Positions 1-11,508 of a stretch of 64,000 bases of DNA are shown here, in pieces; positions within the stretch are counted from its first letter, which is position 1, and each line of letters opens with the position of its first letter. Under the pieces are notes generated by a model, which had not been told where the DNA came from, made no database searches, and worked only from the letters and a program-made list of their open reading frames with translations. Origin of the DNA: Thuidium tamariscinum (taxonomy: Eukaryota > Streptophyta > Bryopsida > Hypnales > Thuidiaceae). The position numbers and the translations under genes were made by a program. Where the stretch lies: the NCBI GenBank assembly GCA_947034885.2, contig OX344750.2, positions 31,482,821 to 31,546,820 on the forward strand, given 5' to 3'.

Positions 1-14
1 GCGTGCCGTTCGTG

Positions 15-3000
15 ATGCCATCGAAGCGCGGCATCGACACTACTGCACCCGAATTTGACACAGAGTGTTTTCTCGACCTGTTGGGGGAAGACGTCATGTT
101 CCTCCAGCACACCAAGCTTCGGGAGATTCTGAACCTCCAAGCGAACACGGAGTATCTGCAACGACATGGCCTGAACGGACGCACCGATGTGGAGAGTTTC
201 CGAAAGAGCGTGCCCATCGTGAGCTATGGCGACTTGGAAGCTGATATCCTGAGGTTGGTCCGAGGAGAGACGAAAGCGGCCATCTTCACCGTCGACCCCA
301 TCACCCACTTCAATTTCAGGTCAGTCTCCTATCCTCTCTCTCTTCACCTCAACTGCCATAAAAATTCTAGACCTGGATTCCAATTCTCCTATATCAGTTC
401 TGAACGTAAAACTCAGTTTCTGCTCGATCTTTATAATGGTTCGAACGTACTAAATGGTTGCATCATGGATCAAGTACAGGTACCGATATTTCTCTTGATA
501 CAAAAACACTTCCACTGTTCAGAGTTCCAGTCACTGAAGTGACGATGATTCAATTCTCTCAGAAAGTCATGCCTTAATTCTCAAAAATTACGGGACACTC
601 AGAATCATCAGCTACAAAGAGTGAGGATTTTATGTTGATCAACTGAAATGAGGATGGTCCAATTGTATCACAAATTCATGCCATGGTTACAGAGTCATAA
701 GCTACAACAGAGATTTCATGTTAATCAACTGAAGTGAGAATGGTCTGCCGTCTCACAAATTCACGCCGTGGTTCTCAATAACTACAATACGGAATCGTAA
801 CCTGGAAAGAGATTCTATGTTGATCAACTTTGCTTGAAATAGGTTTAAAATCTGCCCAAAATGGGTGCAGTGTTCTTGTGTTTTCGTATTTCAAATCATC
901 TCTTCGTTTCAAACTATGGAGTAAACATTCCGTCCTAACAGTAATTTGTCCATGTCCATGGCGGCAGCTCAGGCACCACAAGCGGCAATCCGAAGTACAT
1001 CCCCTCGACAGAGCGCTTGTTCGAGGACCAACTCTTCTTCCGCTCTTACACAAACGCAATCTACCGCAAACTCTTCCCCGGTTTCCGAGACGGCAAATCC
1101 CTAAACCTCGCATTTGCAGGCAAATACGAGCATACCCCGTCAGGACTCAAAGCAGGCGCCATGACGACCAACCTCTACCGCAGCGCAAGATTTCTTCACC
1201 GCCTTCGCGGCCCCCACGACGAGTACTGCTCACCCGACGAAGTCATTCTCTGTGAAGATCTTCACCAAGGCCTCTACTGCCACCTCCTCTGCGCCCTCGC
1301 ACACGCACCCGAGATTGTAAAAATATTCGGGGTCTTTGCAGCTATAGTCGTGGCTGCTGTGCGTGCGCTTCAACGACAGTGGCGAGAGATTGTGGAAGAC
1401 ATTCGCAGTGGAACTGTGAATTCAGACATTGTTAGCAATTCCGAAGTGCGAAACGCGGTGGAGAAGACGCTGTTGGGGCCGAATCCCGAACTAGCAATGA
1501 AAGTGGAAAGAGAGTGTGGTGCACATTGGGAGGGGATTTTGGAGCGCTTGTTTCCGAATGCGAGGTTTGTGGGGTGTGTGTTATCCGGAAGCATGGCGCA
1601 GTATGCACCAGTGTTGAAATTCTTTGCCGGGAAGCTTCCGATGATTTCGGTTGCTTATGTTGCGTCGGAGTGTGGGGTGATTGGGCTTAACCCGGACATG
1701 AAGTGCGAGCCGGAGGATATCACTTACATGTTGTGGCCGGAGAAGGCGTACTATGAGTTTATACCTGTTGGTGATAACTGTGTGGAGAAGGAGACGAGAG
1801 CGGTGGAGGCTTGTGATCTGGAAGTGGGGAAAGAGTACGAGATTGTGGTAACAAATGCCATCGGTAATGACCCCATCAATCTAGATCATACTCCATGAGA
1901 CCGTGTCAAGCAGTCAAGCTGGACAACATGTTAGTTATAAATCACTCCACTTTTTCTGGCATAAATTCACGAAATTAGCACCATTTTAGACATTTGACTG
2001 CAAATTTAGATCTGTGTATTACTGTAAAATCTCTTTTCACCATACAGGAAGGGAGAGGTTCCATTCACCACACAGGGAACCTGGAACCTTTATCTACAAC
2101 AACCTAGAAACTGGCACCATGTAAAAGTTTGGACATTCGCCGGTTTTGGGGCTAAGCTCAAAAGCAATTGAAAAAGACGAAATGCCAATAGATTTAAAAG
2201 TGTTTTCACAAGAAGCACAAATCTAAGCTCACTTGTCTGGTGAATGGAGACTGTAATGTCCTGTGTAGTTAATGAATTCTCTACCTTAGTCCTCTTTTTT
2301 AAAGGTTTGTGCACTTGGAATGCGACCATCTCGGTGCTCTGAATTCCATCGATTGACTATTTTCCAGAACCACGTTCTAGATTTGTGTTGCATTTATTCA
2401 GTGAAGGCTTTGCTTACGGAACACTTGGACTAGACTTTTTGTGATCTCATTGTGTTGTTTCCGAACAGGTTTTTACAGGTACCGCGTGGGCGACGTGATA
2501 AGAGTGACAAGCTTCCGCAACACGGTGCCAGTGTTTGCGTTTGTGCGACGCAAGAATGTGGGTCTCAGCGTGCACGACGAAAAGACAGATGAGAAGGAGA
2601 TTCAAGCTGCTGTCAGCAAAGCAGCGGCGCATCTGAAGGAGACCTCCGCTATGGAACTTTCTGATTACACAAGCACTACTGATATCTCTCCCTGGCCTGG
2701 TCGATACGTCGTCTTCTGGGAGATCGTGAACGGCAGGTACAATCCATCAATTGCATGCGCAACGGACACCTCAAGAGCTCTATAAGTGTGTTGTTGAGCT
2801 GAGCCTTACTAACTCTCAGAGATGATCAGGTCCATGTAATGTCAATTCAGTTATATTGGAAGCAATTCCCCACACTGACGCTTTCAGAATGGGTGTGTGA
2901 AGACATCATAACTCTAACCAAGTCAAGTTAATGTCCTCGAAATTGCGCCAATATTTCGAAATTAATGGTTAAAATAAGGACTGCTGTTAATTTATTGTCT

Positions 3001-3291
3001 GTGATGCACAGGAACTGGGACCACGACGCATTACAGAAGAGTGCCAATATCATGGACACCAGCTTCAATTTCTTGTACCGGAGGGCTCGCCGTGAGGGGT
3101 ACATTGACCCTCTGGAGCTTCGCATTGTAAAGGAGGGCACATTCGTGGCGGTGATGAATGGCGCCGTGACAAGAGGCGCATCGCCGTCGCAGTACAAATC
3201 TCCCCGGTGTGTCAACCATCCGCAAGCACTACAAATCCTGCAGGATGAGACTGTGGCATGCTTCCACAGCACAGTGACACCAGAAGATTAA
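15..3291 (+). CDS. GH3: GH3-family acyl-acid amido synthetase
   Basis: GH3 enzymes adenylate an acidic plant hormone (auxin, jasmonate or similar) with ATP and couple it to an amino acid in the cytosol. Exons read here: 15-319, 968-1863, 2469-2736, 3012-3291, all with GT-AG introns. The phases join and give 582 residues, a normal length for the family. The three nucleotide-binding motifs are visible: SSGTTSGNPK at 102-111 (split by intron 1), YVASE at 332-336 (usual form YxxSE) and YRYRVGD at 403-409. The N-terminal block with EYLQRHGLNGRTDVESF and the C-terminal block ending in SPRCVN also match GH3. The start at 15 is the first ATG, but the frame stays open to the window edge, so a slightly earlier start is possible. 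The acyl and amino-acid preference cannot be told from the sequence. Intron 1 is 648 bp. No close neighbour on the right; only repeats follow. Confidence 0.93.
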
Positions 3292-3619
3292 ATACTAACA
3301 ACTCGTGATCCAACAAAGTGGATTTTGGCACTGATGTCGTCTTTATATAATTAGCTGGTCATTGATGGAGCAGTTTCGGTAGATTCAAGGGCACTTCAAT
3401 GAATTAACTACAATGGTCGAGCTAGTGTCTGATGCAGGATTGCAAGGCTCTTCAACCGTGTGTGAAGGGCATGCTAACTGGTTCAAACTCTGTCCAGTTT
3501 ACTCGGAGTATTAGTTTATACGAAACAGACCTGCGTACGGTGGAAACACCCAAAACCGTCAATATAAGCAAAGTTGCAGGCACCTTTGCTTAGAAGTAAT
3601 ATTCTTGTAGCCTATTAGC

Positions 3620-3880
3620 AAGTGGAAATCATGAATATTAAAAAATATATAGATTTTTTTGGATGTGATATGTAATTTCTACGATTTTTCAAAGTGCCGG
3701 CTTCCTAGGTCTACTACTGAAACTATCACATACAATAGGTGAATCTTAAACCAAATCTGCAAAAATTAATAGTTTGCAAGTTAGAGTTAAATATGTGTTT
3801 TTCAAACGCATCAACAAATCAGAGTTTAACATTGAAGCTCACATTAACAAAAATCTAGCTAGGGACACATTCAGTGGTAG
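3620..3880. repeat. Dispersed AT-rich repeat, related to 51960-52210
   Basis: About 250 bp here aligns by eye with 51960-52210 in the same orientation. Both contain a GGATGT..ATAATTT..GATTTTT tract, a CTACTA-AAACTAT block and a CAAATCA...TTAA block in the same order. No ORF and no clear termini. The surrounding 3292-4193 stretch shows no gene; its first part is the GH3 3' flank. Confidence 0.6.
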
Positions 3881-4193
3881 AGTTTAGGATACGAGAATGA
3901 AAACAAGACACTTTTGGATGTTTCTACCTTATTCTCCCACTCTTGACTCTCAACAACAAGAAGACTAACGACGTTATTTCCTTGAATTGCATATTCGCAT
4001 TCAATATTCTTCCTTGCTAACCTTGCGATGCTGCAAACCTCCAGTCCTGCTATGGTGACAATCTTTTTTGGGTTTTTTTGGAAACATGTGGACAAAGTCC
4101 ATTGCAATGGTGGCAGATTCGACTCAATAGCTGAAATATAGACCATAAGTAGTTGCCTTGGACAAGTTCACGTATTTTAATTCAAGCATAACA

Positions 4194-4470
4194 TAAGGTA
4201 GGTACACCCAAAAGCACCCTGTTCCTAAAAGCGCCATCTACAATGCACATACATTCCCAAAATCAGTCATGTTCAGAGGCTGTAGATGGCACTTTCAGAA
4301 ACAGACTTTGACCATTAATAACTTCTGCATATAGTATCCAAATCATGTGTTCTTTGGTGCGTTGGAACATGCTTTCAATTGCCAACAAGACTGCATAAAA
4401 ATCTAAACTAGCTAATAACAGGAACTAGGCATAGTATGAATAAGTGGCGCTTTTGGGTGTACCTACCTTA
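4194..4470. mobile_element. MITE, TA-flanked, 277 bp (copy 1)
   Basis: Perfect terminal inverted repeats: TAAGGTAGGTACACCC at the left and its reverse complement at the right, extended by AAAAGC. The TA at each end is probably the target duplication, which points to a Tc1/mariner-type or other TA-targeting family. It is non-coding. A second copy of identical length lies at 9785-10061, and a third in opposite orientation at 60413-60696. All carry an internal GTAGATGGC-type motif and a CTAGGC near one end. Confidence 0.85.
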
Positions 4471-5081
4471 CTACATTCTAAAGTGATCATGTTTTGTCAG
4501 AAAGGCATGTTTCAGAGCTTCATTCAATGTGCAGAGGTCTGATCAAAATTATGACCTGCGGTACGTTCCAGACCGCTGAAGATTTTCTAACTTCCTGCAG
4601 AAATATGAAGAAAAACACACTCTAAAAATTCAAAAAAGACCAACCTACTGCTGCCAACTATTGCATTTGATTGGAAATATCATCCATACTTTAAGATATA
4701 ATGTAAGTTTGTTTTCTTTTCTATTTCTATGTTTGTTATGTTGAGATCTCAAATCTTGGGGAGTGGACTCCCATTTTTCTTTAAGTACATGTGCAATCAA
4801 ATGAAGGGTTATAGTAATTATCTTCATTGTGAATTGTAGACATGACTTGAAAGCAAATTAGCATCATTAAAATGGATTCAAGGTCTTTATTAATAGTGAA
4901 GTGTAGAAGGTGAAGATATGGTTCATGTGGGTGATACTAGCAAGAATTTTATCACACTAAGCCTAGTGGCAAATTGTAGTAATGTTGCAAATTTTGAAAT
5001 CAAATGTTAATCTATTCCTAGTGCACAAAATCTACCAAAGAATAAACGATTGTATAATGTATTTGGTAGTATTGGATTGAC

Positions 5082-7400
5082 TCATGTTGGGGGAGTATTG
5101 GTTAGAGGAATATAGACAGTAGAAGTGAAATAAGTGAAGATTTCCCTTAGTAATGACAACTCATAGAGACCCAAGACTTTCCTTGAAAAATCCCACACTC
5201 TATGAGCATTCCTACAAGAATAAAAAATGTGTTTGATTGTTTCTCTTAAGTTGATTTGGCAAGTAAGGTAGTATGGTGAGAATCCTAGAATCAATTTCTA
5301 GTTGATAATTAGTAGACTACCAAAGTTTGATAACCATAGAATTGCAGATCTTCTATATTCCTATAGACACTAAAAAAAACATGTCTGCCACAACCGATTG
5401 AAATGCAACTACATGTCTTCTACAACTACCCTACAACTGCAACCTTATGTATTTGTACCAACTTTGACATATAGATTATTGTAGTCACAAACTCACAAAG
5501 TAGTTCCAAAATGAAATTTAGGGTTACAAGAATGTAAGAGAAGAATTGATGTGAGGTATTTTACATTCAATATTCATCACAATTGTTGATGTAGAGAACT
5601 TTACATTCACTATAGAATCCAATGTGTTGAATTGTAGTTGCATATAATCTAAATTTGACTAGAAAGCAATTATAGTACAACTAAAAAGCAACTACAATTC
5701 GACTAGAGTTTGATTAAAAATAACTTGACTTTAATTAGAATACAATTAATATGCAACTAGAAAACAACTAGATTACAATGGAAAAACGATTGAAATGCAA
5801 GTAGAAAACGACTAGAATGCAACTAGTATTAAACCTTATATTACATGAGAAGAAATTTGAGGGCATTGGAAGCCTACGAGTTATTGTGAATTTCCAAACT
5901 GTGGGAATGTACTAGAAACATGCCACATTAGCAATCTAATGTAGTTGAGAGATTGCCACGTCAAAAAATATTATTTCTTAAAATTTAAATTTTTTTAGGG
6001 GGGGGATTCTTTTTTAATTCACTTTTAGGTTTTTTAACATTTCTTAGAATTTTAAGAAAAAAAATCCAAAAATCCAAAAAATTCAATCAATAGGGCTAAT
6101 CTACAATTTCTAGATAGCACACGGAATGGAATAGGGAACAACCCTAAAACAAGCTTCTCTTGCCCCCAAATCTCCTCTAATGCTGATTGTCATATATAAA
6201 TTGTCAAAAATACCATTTGGTTGGATATATAAAACTTTTAAGTTATAACATTCTTATGTAATGAATTTTGATAACCTATATGCATTGAATAATTTTTAAA
6301 AAATCCTTTGTTTGGCCTAACTTTATATGTCAATTCAATTCATTAGGATCAAGCTAGAACTCATATATTGATCTAAGTAACCAAGACATTATCTGAGTAG
6401 TTGTAATTTGGGTTAATTAGGGTTGTATATAATTCACCATTACATGTGCTTACAAAAGTGACAAAAAGTTGAGAGAATTTTATCAAATGACTAACCAAAT
6501 CAACATGTTCTTAATGACAGAGCAATTGATAGATTTTTGCCGATTAACTATCAAATAGGATAGAGAAGTCTTTATAGTGTACAAACCCCTTGTCAATGGT
6601 GATGTATAATTCTTAGTCACCTTTCCAATTGTTAATGGTCATATCCCACAAGTCTTGAAGTTTGATTATTCCTTTCCACATTTAGATGCTATTGTAAGCA
6701 TAAGGTTGGTTGCCCAACATGCAAGCTTTGTCATTTGTCAATCTTGCATTTTTCAAAATGTTTTGTCTACTAATAATATTTTTATTGTCTAGTTGTTGTA
6801 AAAGCCTCTATCTAATTGAAATATCATGCCTTCTAGATTGACCACCATATATCTTAACTGTTATTGTTAACTCTTGTAGCAAACATAATAAAGTGAACAT
6901 TTGGAGGCCATTTTTTTCCACATTTAGAGCAAAGAGATTTCATATGGTGTCAAATGATAGTTTTCTTTGGTGTATTTCCGGGCATTAGGACTCTAATCAT
7001 TAACTTGGTTAGTAAGGCTTGTATTTGGAGGAATGTGTCTAATAGTTTATAACCCCCTTGGCTTTTTGGTTGGATGAATGAGTCCCACTCTACCTTGTTC
7101 CTACAACGTCTCTCACCATTTTTGCTTGACCAAATGAAGTTCCTTATATGGCTTTTGATTTTTGTTAGTGTATCTATGTGTAGGGCCCAATATGAGGCAA
7201 GATACCAAATGGAAGCTGGTTGGCTATTAGTATCCTACTTGCAAGTAAAAGTGTAACAGTGCTTTGATATACTAGTATATGCTAGTTTCTTTTGTAGGTT
7301 TTGTAATGCTATTTGGAACCTCTATTTCATGGAAATTTTGAAACCTAGAAAGAAGCCTAAATATTGTAATCCCTTGATTTTGCACTTTGTATTTTCAACA
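5082..7400 (-). mobile_element. Decayed LINE (non-LTR retrotransposon) RT relic
   Basis: On the minus strand 7400-6900 translates, with stops and at least one frameshift, to the end of a plant L1-type reverse transcriptase. Visible blocks are QYLGFFLGFK, then SIWYLASYWA, RNFIWSSKNGERRC, KVEWDSFIQPKSQGGYKLLD and QALLTKLMIRVLMPGN. Further along, 5294-5082 encodes a zf-RVT-like zinc-binding tail (ETIKHIFYSCRNAHRVWDF). The order RT thumb then zf-RVT is that of plant LINEs, so these are probably one element. It was interrupted by the small element at 5840-6181. The endonuclease and RT core (YADD) were not found upstream, so it looks 5'-truncated. Not functional. Confidence 0.8.
5840..6181. mobile_element. 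MITE with ATTAGAGG-type ends (copy 1)
   Basis: Left end ATTACATGAGAAGAAATTTG and right end CAAATCTCCTCTAAT form imperfect inverted repeats around the shared motif AGGAGATTTGAGG. The interior motif GTTGAGAGATTGCCACGTC also occurs at 8143-8196 and, reversed, around 45560. The element lies inside the LINE relic. Related copies: 9197-9476 and 45394-45679. Confidence 0.6.
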
Positions 7401-9196
7401 TTAGTTATTCATAAATATAAAAGAATATGTAAGTAAGGAAATCTAAGATGAAATAGAGCTCAAATTGATTTTCATCTACAAACTTCAATATGTTATCTCT
7501 TAATGTATGTACAAGTATTCTTGATTTGATTGAAATTTTGGGCTTATGGAGGTTCAAATATTTTGCAATGGCATAAATATATTGATAAATTGTCAAATAT
7601 TCATGTCTTTGTTGAGATTCATTATATTTTTACTTTTATTTGAGTTGGAAAACTACATTTTAGGAGTTACTTTGCTATATTGTCAATCTATAAGCAACTA
7701 AAAAGTTCAAAACTTCTTTAAAAAATATATTGGTTTTCAAGAAGTTAGAAAACTCCCTAATCCACTTTCTACTGTAAGCCTCTATTAAGAAATTTGTTTG
7801 CAAAGAATTCTATTTCTTGTCTTGCAACTATTTCACACTTCTATATAAAATTATAGATGTTTTTGGGGGATCTTTTGTACAAGGTTTGATCTATTCTACA
7901 TGTATGAAAGTCATTCATTGGTAATATTTTAAATTTTTAAAATTTTTTATAAAAAATTTAAAAAATTTAAAAAGATTTTTTTTCAAAAAGAATTATTTAA
8001 ATATTAATTAAATATTAATATCTAATGTGGCAATCTCTTGTCCACATCAGATTGCCTCTGAAGGCAGCTTTCAGCGAGTTCCCAGAGTCCAGGAACTCAC
8101 AATCTTATGCTATGAGTTCTTGGACAATTGATAACTCTAAAAACAACATCTCACATGGTTGAGAGATTGCTATGTCAAAGATTGTTATTTATTAAAAAAT
8201 GTAATAATATTTAAATATAAAATATTTTTAAAAATCATATATATATATATATATATATAATTATATTTGATTATTTAGTATTCAAACAAGTGGAACAATC
8301 CTAAAACAATCTTTTGAAGGCTTCAAAAAACCTCTTAGGCTTGAAAAAATAATTTAGAACATCTATCCAAAAAACTTTGATCCTTATAACTTTTTGTATA
8401 CCAAATGCAAATGATACATTTAGTAGGGCATTTAAATCTCCTACCATTTGCAAAACAAAAAAATACTGAAATTTATTTTTATGTACACATATCTTAGGTT
8501 GGACTTTATATGGCTAGGATAAAAACTCTCAAGTAAAATAGGCGAATTTCTAATTTGGATGCATGGAAATGTGTAATATTTGCAAAATAGTTTGTTGAAA
8601 AGATTATAGGGAGAAATACTTAAAAAGTAGTGGGACCAAGTTTTTTGACTTCCAAAAAACGAATTTCAATGTTAAAGTTAAACTTTTGGGTTGCTTGTGT
8701 AGTTTGACAATAAAAAAAAAGCTATGTTTAAAACATAATTTCTCCCTACTCATGTGAAAGTGTAAACCTCATGGAAGTTGGCAAAAGCAATTCCAATACC
8801 AAAAAACTTGAAAATCCATTTCCCAATTCCAATTCTACATGGAAATCCACCTTTGTTAGTTCTAGCCATTTGGAATGGTTTTGTGGAGAGATTCATATAA
8901 TATAATATAATCATATAATCATGTGAGCATTGAGAGCATTTACATTGTTGGATAGAAAAGGGTTCAAAACACCAAAGACTAGAACCACATTGACTTGGTT
9001 ATGCCACTATGAGGGCACTAACAAAACATAGAAGTCTAGGTTTGCCTAAATCAAACCTCTACAAATAAATATGGTGTAGCTATACAAATGTTTATTGAAT
9101 TGCAAAGGTGGAGTCATTTTGGTTGGAGAATGCATTGATTGTATTTTTAATTGGAATTTTGAAAGCATTAACAAGGTGTAGGTACAATGGAAAAAC
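7401..9196. other. AT-rich intergenic stretch, no gene
   Basis: No credible coding frame was seen. It contains an (AT)n run at about 8238-8261. It also holds a degraded piece (about 8016-8340) sharing the TGTGGCAATCTCT and GTTGAGAGATTGC motifs of the ATTAGAGG-type MITE family. Confidence 0.5.
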
Positions 9197-9476
9197 ATTA
9201 GATGAGATTTGGCTTCAAACAAGATTGTTAGTTCTCGCACAATGAGGAACTTTGGAAACTACACTAGAAGACAATTTAATGTGGTCGAGAGAAAACTATA
9301 TCAAATATTTAATATATTTAAAAAATTTCAATTTTTTTCAATTTTTTTTTCAATTTCAATAACAATTTTTTTAGTATTTATGACAATGACAACAATCAAC
9401 CATTCCTTCATTACTTTAAAAAGAACAAAGAGAATAAGCTTGAAACCACCGTCCAATTCTTCAAATTTCCTCTAAT
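9197..9476. mobile_element. MITE with ATTAGAGG-type ends (copy 2)
   Basis: Left end ATTAGATGAGATTTGG and right end CAAATTTCCTCTAAT are inverted repeats. At 280 bp it is close to the 286 bp of the copy at 45394-45679. The frame reading through it is a by-product of poly-T/poly-A tracts. Confidence 0.6.
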
Positions 9477-9784
9477 GAATGGCGACATGGTTCAAATTGA
9501 GTTGATGAAGTTCTTTCAAATGCACGCCTAATCAAACATTGATTAAGGGGAAGCGTTCCAAGTCATGGTGGGGATTAGGCTATTGAAGTAGTCACAAAAT
9601 ACCACTTCTAGTACCTAACAAAAATTTCTAGGACACCTTTTGTTTTGTCTAATTGTGAAAATTGTTTTTTTTTTAAAATTTCTTGAGAAAGTCATACAAT
9701 GGCAATCACTTGGTGAGGCATTGTATTTCTATGTTCAACCACTATTTGAACCAAGAAAAGTTTTCAACTATTTTCATGCACTTT

Positions 9785-10061
9785 TAAGGTAGGTACACCC
9801 AAAATGGCACTTGACCTTAAAGCACCTTGTACAAGGTGCATACATTTTCAAAATCAGTCATGTACCCAAACTGTAGATGGCGCTTTCAGAAACACACTTT
9901 GACTGTTAATAACTTTTGCATATGGTATCCAAATCCACTGTTCTTTGGTGTGTTGAAACATGCTTTCACTCACCAACAAGATTGTAAAGAAATCTGAACA
10001 ACATAATAACAGGAACTAGGCACAGTATGAAAAATTGGCGTTTTGGGGTGTACCTACCTTA
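9785..10061. mobile_element. MITE, TA-flanked, 277 bp (copy 2)
   Basis: Same family, orientation and exact length as 4194-4470. Ends are TAAGGTAGGTACACCC and GGTGTACCTACCTTA. The interior is colinear (CAAAATCAGTCATG, GTAGATGGCGC, AACAGGAACTAGGCA). Confidence 0.88.
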
Positions 10062-10170
10062 TGTTTAAATTTGGCAACTCTATTTCTATTTTAAAGAAAA
10101 ATGAAGACTTTCCTACAAATAAAAATAAAATAAAACTCTATTTCTATATTTAATTGATTTGGGCAAGAAG

Positions 10171-10493
10171 TAAGGTAGAAGGCTCTTAAATGGAGCAAGT
10201 TCTAAAATGGTGCCCTATCTTAAATGTACAGTAGTTGTACATGTTGCATTTTCATAGCCTTCAGCAATGTATTGACAATGTACATTGTAGCTAGGGCACC
10301 ATTTTACAGCCCTATGCCCTTTCAACTTCAAAATTTGATAACTAATTCAAAAAGGCTCAGAAAAATATGAAACGACTTGGGTTAGATGTCAATTCTACTT
10401 TTTTTTCAAGTAAAATTCACTGAAAAATATTTCTTACCTCTCTGAAATTCTGTTTCAGCCCTTAGATGGTCCATTATAGGACCTCTTACCTTA
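10171..10493. mobile_element. Second TAAGGTA-ended MITE, 323 bp
   Basis: Ends are TAAGGTAGAAGGCTCTTAAATGG-like on the left and its imperfect reverse complement (CCATTATAGGACCTCTTACCTTA-like) on the right, flanked by TA. It shares only the first 7 bases with the 277-bp family, so it is probably a different family of the same TA-targeting type. Its right end lies 10 bp from the broken end of the NPP relic. Confidence 0.7.
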
Positions 10494-10502
10494 GATGAAA
10501 TG

Positions 10503-11097
10503 TTACAAAACGGCTGGTGTGAGCCCATCGCGGAAACCAGAAGCCATCGGGCCCACCCGCCCTCTCCCACCGCGTCCCAGTTCCTTTACTCGTCTCTTCC
10601 ATTTAGGGTTATGGTTCTGCATCGTGAACTTCTCCGTGCTATTCGGGTCAGGGTCGCTGAAGTAGTTCCCGATCACTCCGTGCCAGGCGGGATACAGCCC
10701 TGTGACGATGGAGTAGTGATTCGGAAACGTCAAAGAAGGATAAACAGGGATCATGCCGGTCTCGGCTTCCGTCCCATTCAGTCGTATTCTATCGATGTTC
10801 GGCGTCGGCACCTTAAAATGATAACACCAGCGGAAGGCGTCGGAGGAAATCAAGATGACCATCGGGCGGTTCAGCTTCTGCAAAGCGCGCGCAGGGGTCG
10901 CCGCTGGCGCCGTCGCTGAAGCTCGAAAGCACCAGCCACACCACTAAGCCGCTGAGAAGTGGAAATGCGGTTGCCCAGAAGACCCAATTCCTGCGCAGGG
11001 AGCTGTCGACGGGGGACTGTGGAGTAACGAAGTGGGGGAGGAGAGGCGCGTCGATAGGGGGCGCGAGGTGCGCATCCTTCAAACACCTTCCTTTCAA
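10503..11097 (-). pseudogene. Truncated NPP-like nucleotide pyrophosphatase/phosphodiesterase relic
   Basis: Plant NPPs are type II membrane or secreted enzymes that cleave nucleotide phosphodiester bonds with two metal ions. The minus-strand frame from 10883 reads PMVILISSDAFRW, then PTPNIDRIRLNGTEAETG, IPVYPSLTFPNHYSIVTGLY and KFTMQNHNPKW. This is the NPP N-terminal catalytic core, including the metal Asp (SSD) and the nucleophile Thr of SLTFPNHYS. The upstream part, with a membrane segment (NWVFWATAFPLLSGLVVWLV, about 10986-10918), is in another frame, so at least one frameshift separates them. No in-frame ATG was found. Similarity stops after PKW and the remaining two thirds of the family length is absent; a MITE border follows at 10493. 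SSDGF is usual where SSDAF stands here. Strong residual similarity suggests a recent loss. Confidence 0.8.
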
Positions 11098-11508
11098 GCC
11101 CTATATGGCCGTGTCCTCCGTGTGGGTTGTTGTGTTTCCCAGCCCTCCGTAACAGGAGCACCACGTCTTCCACTCGCTGGCGGCATCCCTCCGTCGCAAC
11201 TCTCATCATCCGCGACACTGCAGACGCATTTTCAACCCAGAAGACGAACACTGGGGTCTGTCTCTCGTCAGGCTTCTCTGAGCAATCCGATCCCCCGCGG
11301 GCGGATTCCGTCTCGCTGATCGGATTTCTGTTCTGTTTGATGAGATTCTGTGTTCCTCACGAATTGACATCTAACCCAAGTCGATTCAATTATTTGTGAG
11401 TATTTAGTCGATCCCTTCTCCTGTGAGAAAAATACATGTTGCAGCTAATTTGTTTGACAAGTCAAGGTGCTACCGAATATTTTCGATTGCTCCACAAGTG
11501 ATTGAGCG
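11098..11508. promoter_or_regulatory. Divergent intergenic region between NPP relic and apyrase
   Basis: About 410 bp, GC-rich on the NPP side and AT-richer towards the apyrase. It must hold the apyrase promoter and 5' UTR. I could not fix a TATA box. The head-to-head arrangement suggests it once served both genes (inference). Confidence 0.4.

Noticed and set aside
9209..9475. 88-codon plus-strand frame
   Set aside because: Lies wholly inside an ATTAGAGG-type MITE and is dominated by Phe/Ile from poly-T tracts.
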